Assembly: GCA_028713875.1 (NCBI GenBank)
Contig: JAQTNM010000092.1
Location: 1-6,434 of the forward strand
From: Candidatus Omnitrophota bacterium
GTDB taxonomy: Bacteria; Omnitrophota; Gorgyraeia; Gygaellales; Profunditerraquicolaceae
Direction: 5' to 3'
Length of the DNA stretch: 6,434 nt
In this document: in pieces, positions 5,887 to 6,434 of the stretch
How the letters are laid out: every line of letters starts with the position of its first letter
Position numbering within the stretch: the first letter of the stretch is position 1
Program-made: the position numbers and the translations under genes
The notes under the pieces: generated by a model
What the model saw: the letters and a program-made list of their open reading frames with translations, nothing else
What the model was told of the DNA's origin: nothing
Database searches by the model: none

Positions 5887-5906
5887 AAAAACCCGCTTTC
5901 GGTTTT
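5887..5906. repeat. Small inverted repeat in the TPR-gene upstream region
   Basis: AAAACC (5888-5893) and GGTTTT (5901-5906) can pair around a 7-nt loop. An alternative pairing is CCG/CGG around CTTT with a bulge. It lies about 45 bp upstream of the -35 element. It could be a weak secondary terminator or a regulatory site; support is slight. Confidence 0.25.
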
Positions 5907-5927
5907 AGCCAGGCAATAATCCGGCGT

Positions 5928-5979
5928 TATAAAAAAATTTATAGATTTCTATTGACATATGGTAAGAAAAATATAAAAT
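5928..5979 (+). promoter_or_regulatory. Promoter with AT-rich upstream element for the TPR gene
   Basis: A perfect consensus -35 TTGACA (5952-5957) is followed after 16 nt by TAAAAT (5974-5979). TATAAA at 5972 is an alternative -10 with a shorter spacer. Just upstream, TATAAA-AAAA-TTTATA (5928-5943) is an AT-rich palindrome at the position of an UP element. Transcription would start near 5986, only a few bases before the ATG at 5990. Confidence 0.6.
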
Positions 5980-5989
5980 ATAAATAAAT

Positions 5990-6434
5990 ATGCTTAAGAA
6001 AAACAATCTTTGGGTTGCGTTATTTTTCCTCCTTTTTTTAAAAGCCCCCGTTTTCTCCGCAGACTTCAGCGCAGAATATCTTTCTCAAATAGGAATAGAG
6101 TATTTCCGTGCCGGAAGATATACCGATGCCCTGGATGAATTTCAAAAGGCATTGATGGTCGATCCCGGTAATAAGGCGGCAAAGGATTACATCGGTTTTA
6201 TTTTTCAAAAGGAAGTCGGATCTGCTAAAGCTGTAGCCGGCGCTGCGGCATTAAAATCTCCGGCAAGACAAATCCCTCCAGAATCAGAACAAGAGATCAA
6301 ACCCAGCCGCGAAGAAATCATTTCACAGACATTCGCTGACCTTAATAAAGAACCTTCCGGAGAAAGACTAAAAACCCGCCCTATTAATATCGCGGGTATG
6401 AGCGTAACCGGAGACATGCAACTTGGTATCGGGG
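5990..6434 (+). CDS. Exported TPR protein, N-terminal part (3' end outside window)
   Basis: The frame is open to the window edge, with 148 codons visible. Residues 1-24 are a clear Sec signal peptide: Lys3-Lys4, a hydrophobic core LWVALFFLLFL, and the likely cleavage motif FSA before Asp25. One canonical tetratricopeptide repeat follows at 28-61 (Gly35, Tyr38, Ala47, Phe51, Ala54 and Pro59 in the consensus positions). Next comes a polar, Ala/Glu/Lys-rich linker (about 70-130), then INIAGMSVTGDMQLGIG (132-148), which reads like a first beta strand. The protein is therefore periplasmic or outer-membrane, with TPRs probably mediating assembly. A C-terminal beta barrel is a guess. The start is fixed because an in-frame TAA lies at 5981-5983 and no other start occurs before residue 55. 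No Shine-Dalgarno sequence is visible. Confidence 0.8.
   Translation, partial: MLKKNNLWVALFFLLFLKAPVFSADFSAEYLSQIGIEYFRAGRYTDALDEFQKALMVDPGNKAAKDYIGFIFQKEVGSAKAVAGAAALKSPARQIPPESEQEIKPSREEIISQTFADLNKEPSGERLKTRPINIAGMSVTGDMQLGIG

Noticed and set aside
6205..6417. 70-codon minus-strand frame at the right edge
   Set aside because: It is antisense to the TPR gene, which has a signal peptide, a canonical TPR and a promoter.
1..6434. CRISPR array, insertion sequence, tRNA or rRNA
   Set aside because: No regularly spaced repeats, transposase frame, terminal inverted repeats, cloverleaf or rRNA-like stretch was seen on either strand.

Overview
The window is a stretch of bacterial chromosome, nearly all coding on the + strand, and it splits into two parts. 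Positions 1-4734 hold a tightly packed housekeeping cluster. Positions 4735-6434 are looser, with three small or partial genes separated by structured intergenic DNA. The organism is probably Gram-negative: a signal-peptide-bearing TPR protein, possibly leading into an outer-membrane barrel, begins at the right edge, and a PilZ (cyclic-di-GMP receptor) protein is present. The mixed base composition, frequent AGG and ATA codons, and the gene order suggest an uncultured lineage of the Omnitrophota or a related phylum. This is an impression only; the window contains no rRNA or other phylogenetic marker that I can place without a search.

Left part: the 3' end of tyrA (prephenate dehydrogenase) overlaps cmk (cytidylate kinase) by 4 nt. 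lepA (elongation factor 4) starts 8 nt after cmk. lepA overlaps lepB (signal peptidase I) by 4 nt, lepB overlaps pgsA (phosphatidylglycerophosphate synthase) by 4 nt through a TTG start, and pgsA overlaps plsY (glycerol-3-phosphate acyltransferase) by 32 nt. The six genes look like one translationally coupled transcript. Together they supply an aromatic amino acid step, CTP/dCTP precursors, ribosome back-translocation, signal-peptide removal and two steps of phospholipid synthesis. CTP from the Cmk branch feeds CDP-diacylglycerol, the substrate of PgsA, and PlsY makes the lysophosphatidate upstream of it. LepB works in the membrane these lipids build.

Right part: a good sigma-70-type promoter (TTGAAA, 18 nt, extended TGC-TATACT) drives a 109-residue stand-alone PilZ protein. 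A structured region with a 10-bp GC-rich hairpin and T6 tract follows, then a 114-residue protein that I do not recognise. A strong 12-13 bp intrinsic terminator stands at 5817-5851. After it, an AT-rich promoter (TTGACA, 16 nt, TAAAAT) sits so close to the ATG of the secreted TPR protein that its mRNA may be leaderless.

There is no mobile element, CRISPR array, tRNA or rRNA. No new defence or metabolic system is apparent. The most open questions are the unknown 114-residue protein, the structured RNA before it, a possible small RNA ending at the strong terminator, and the possibly leaderless TPR gene.
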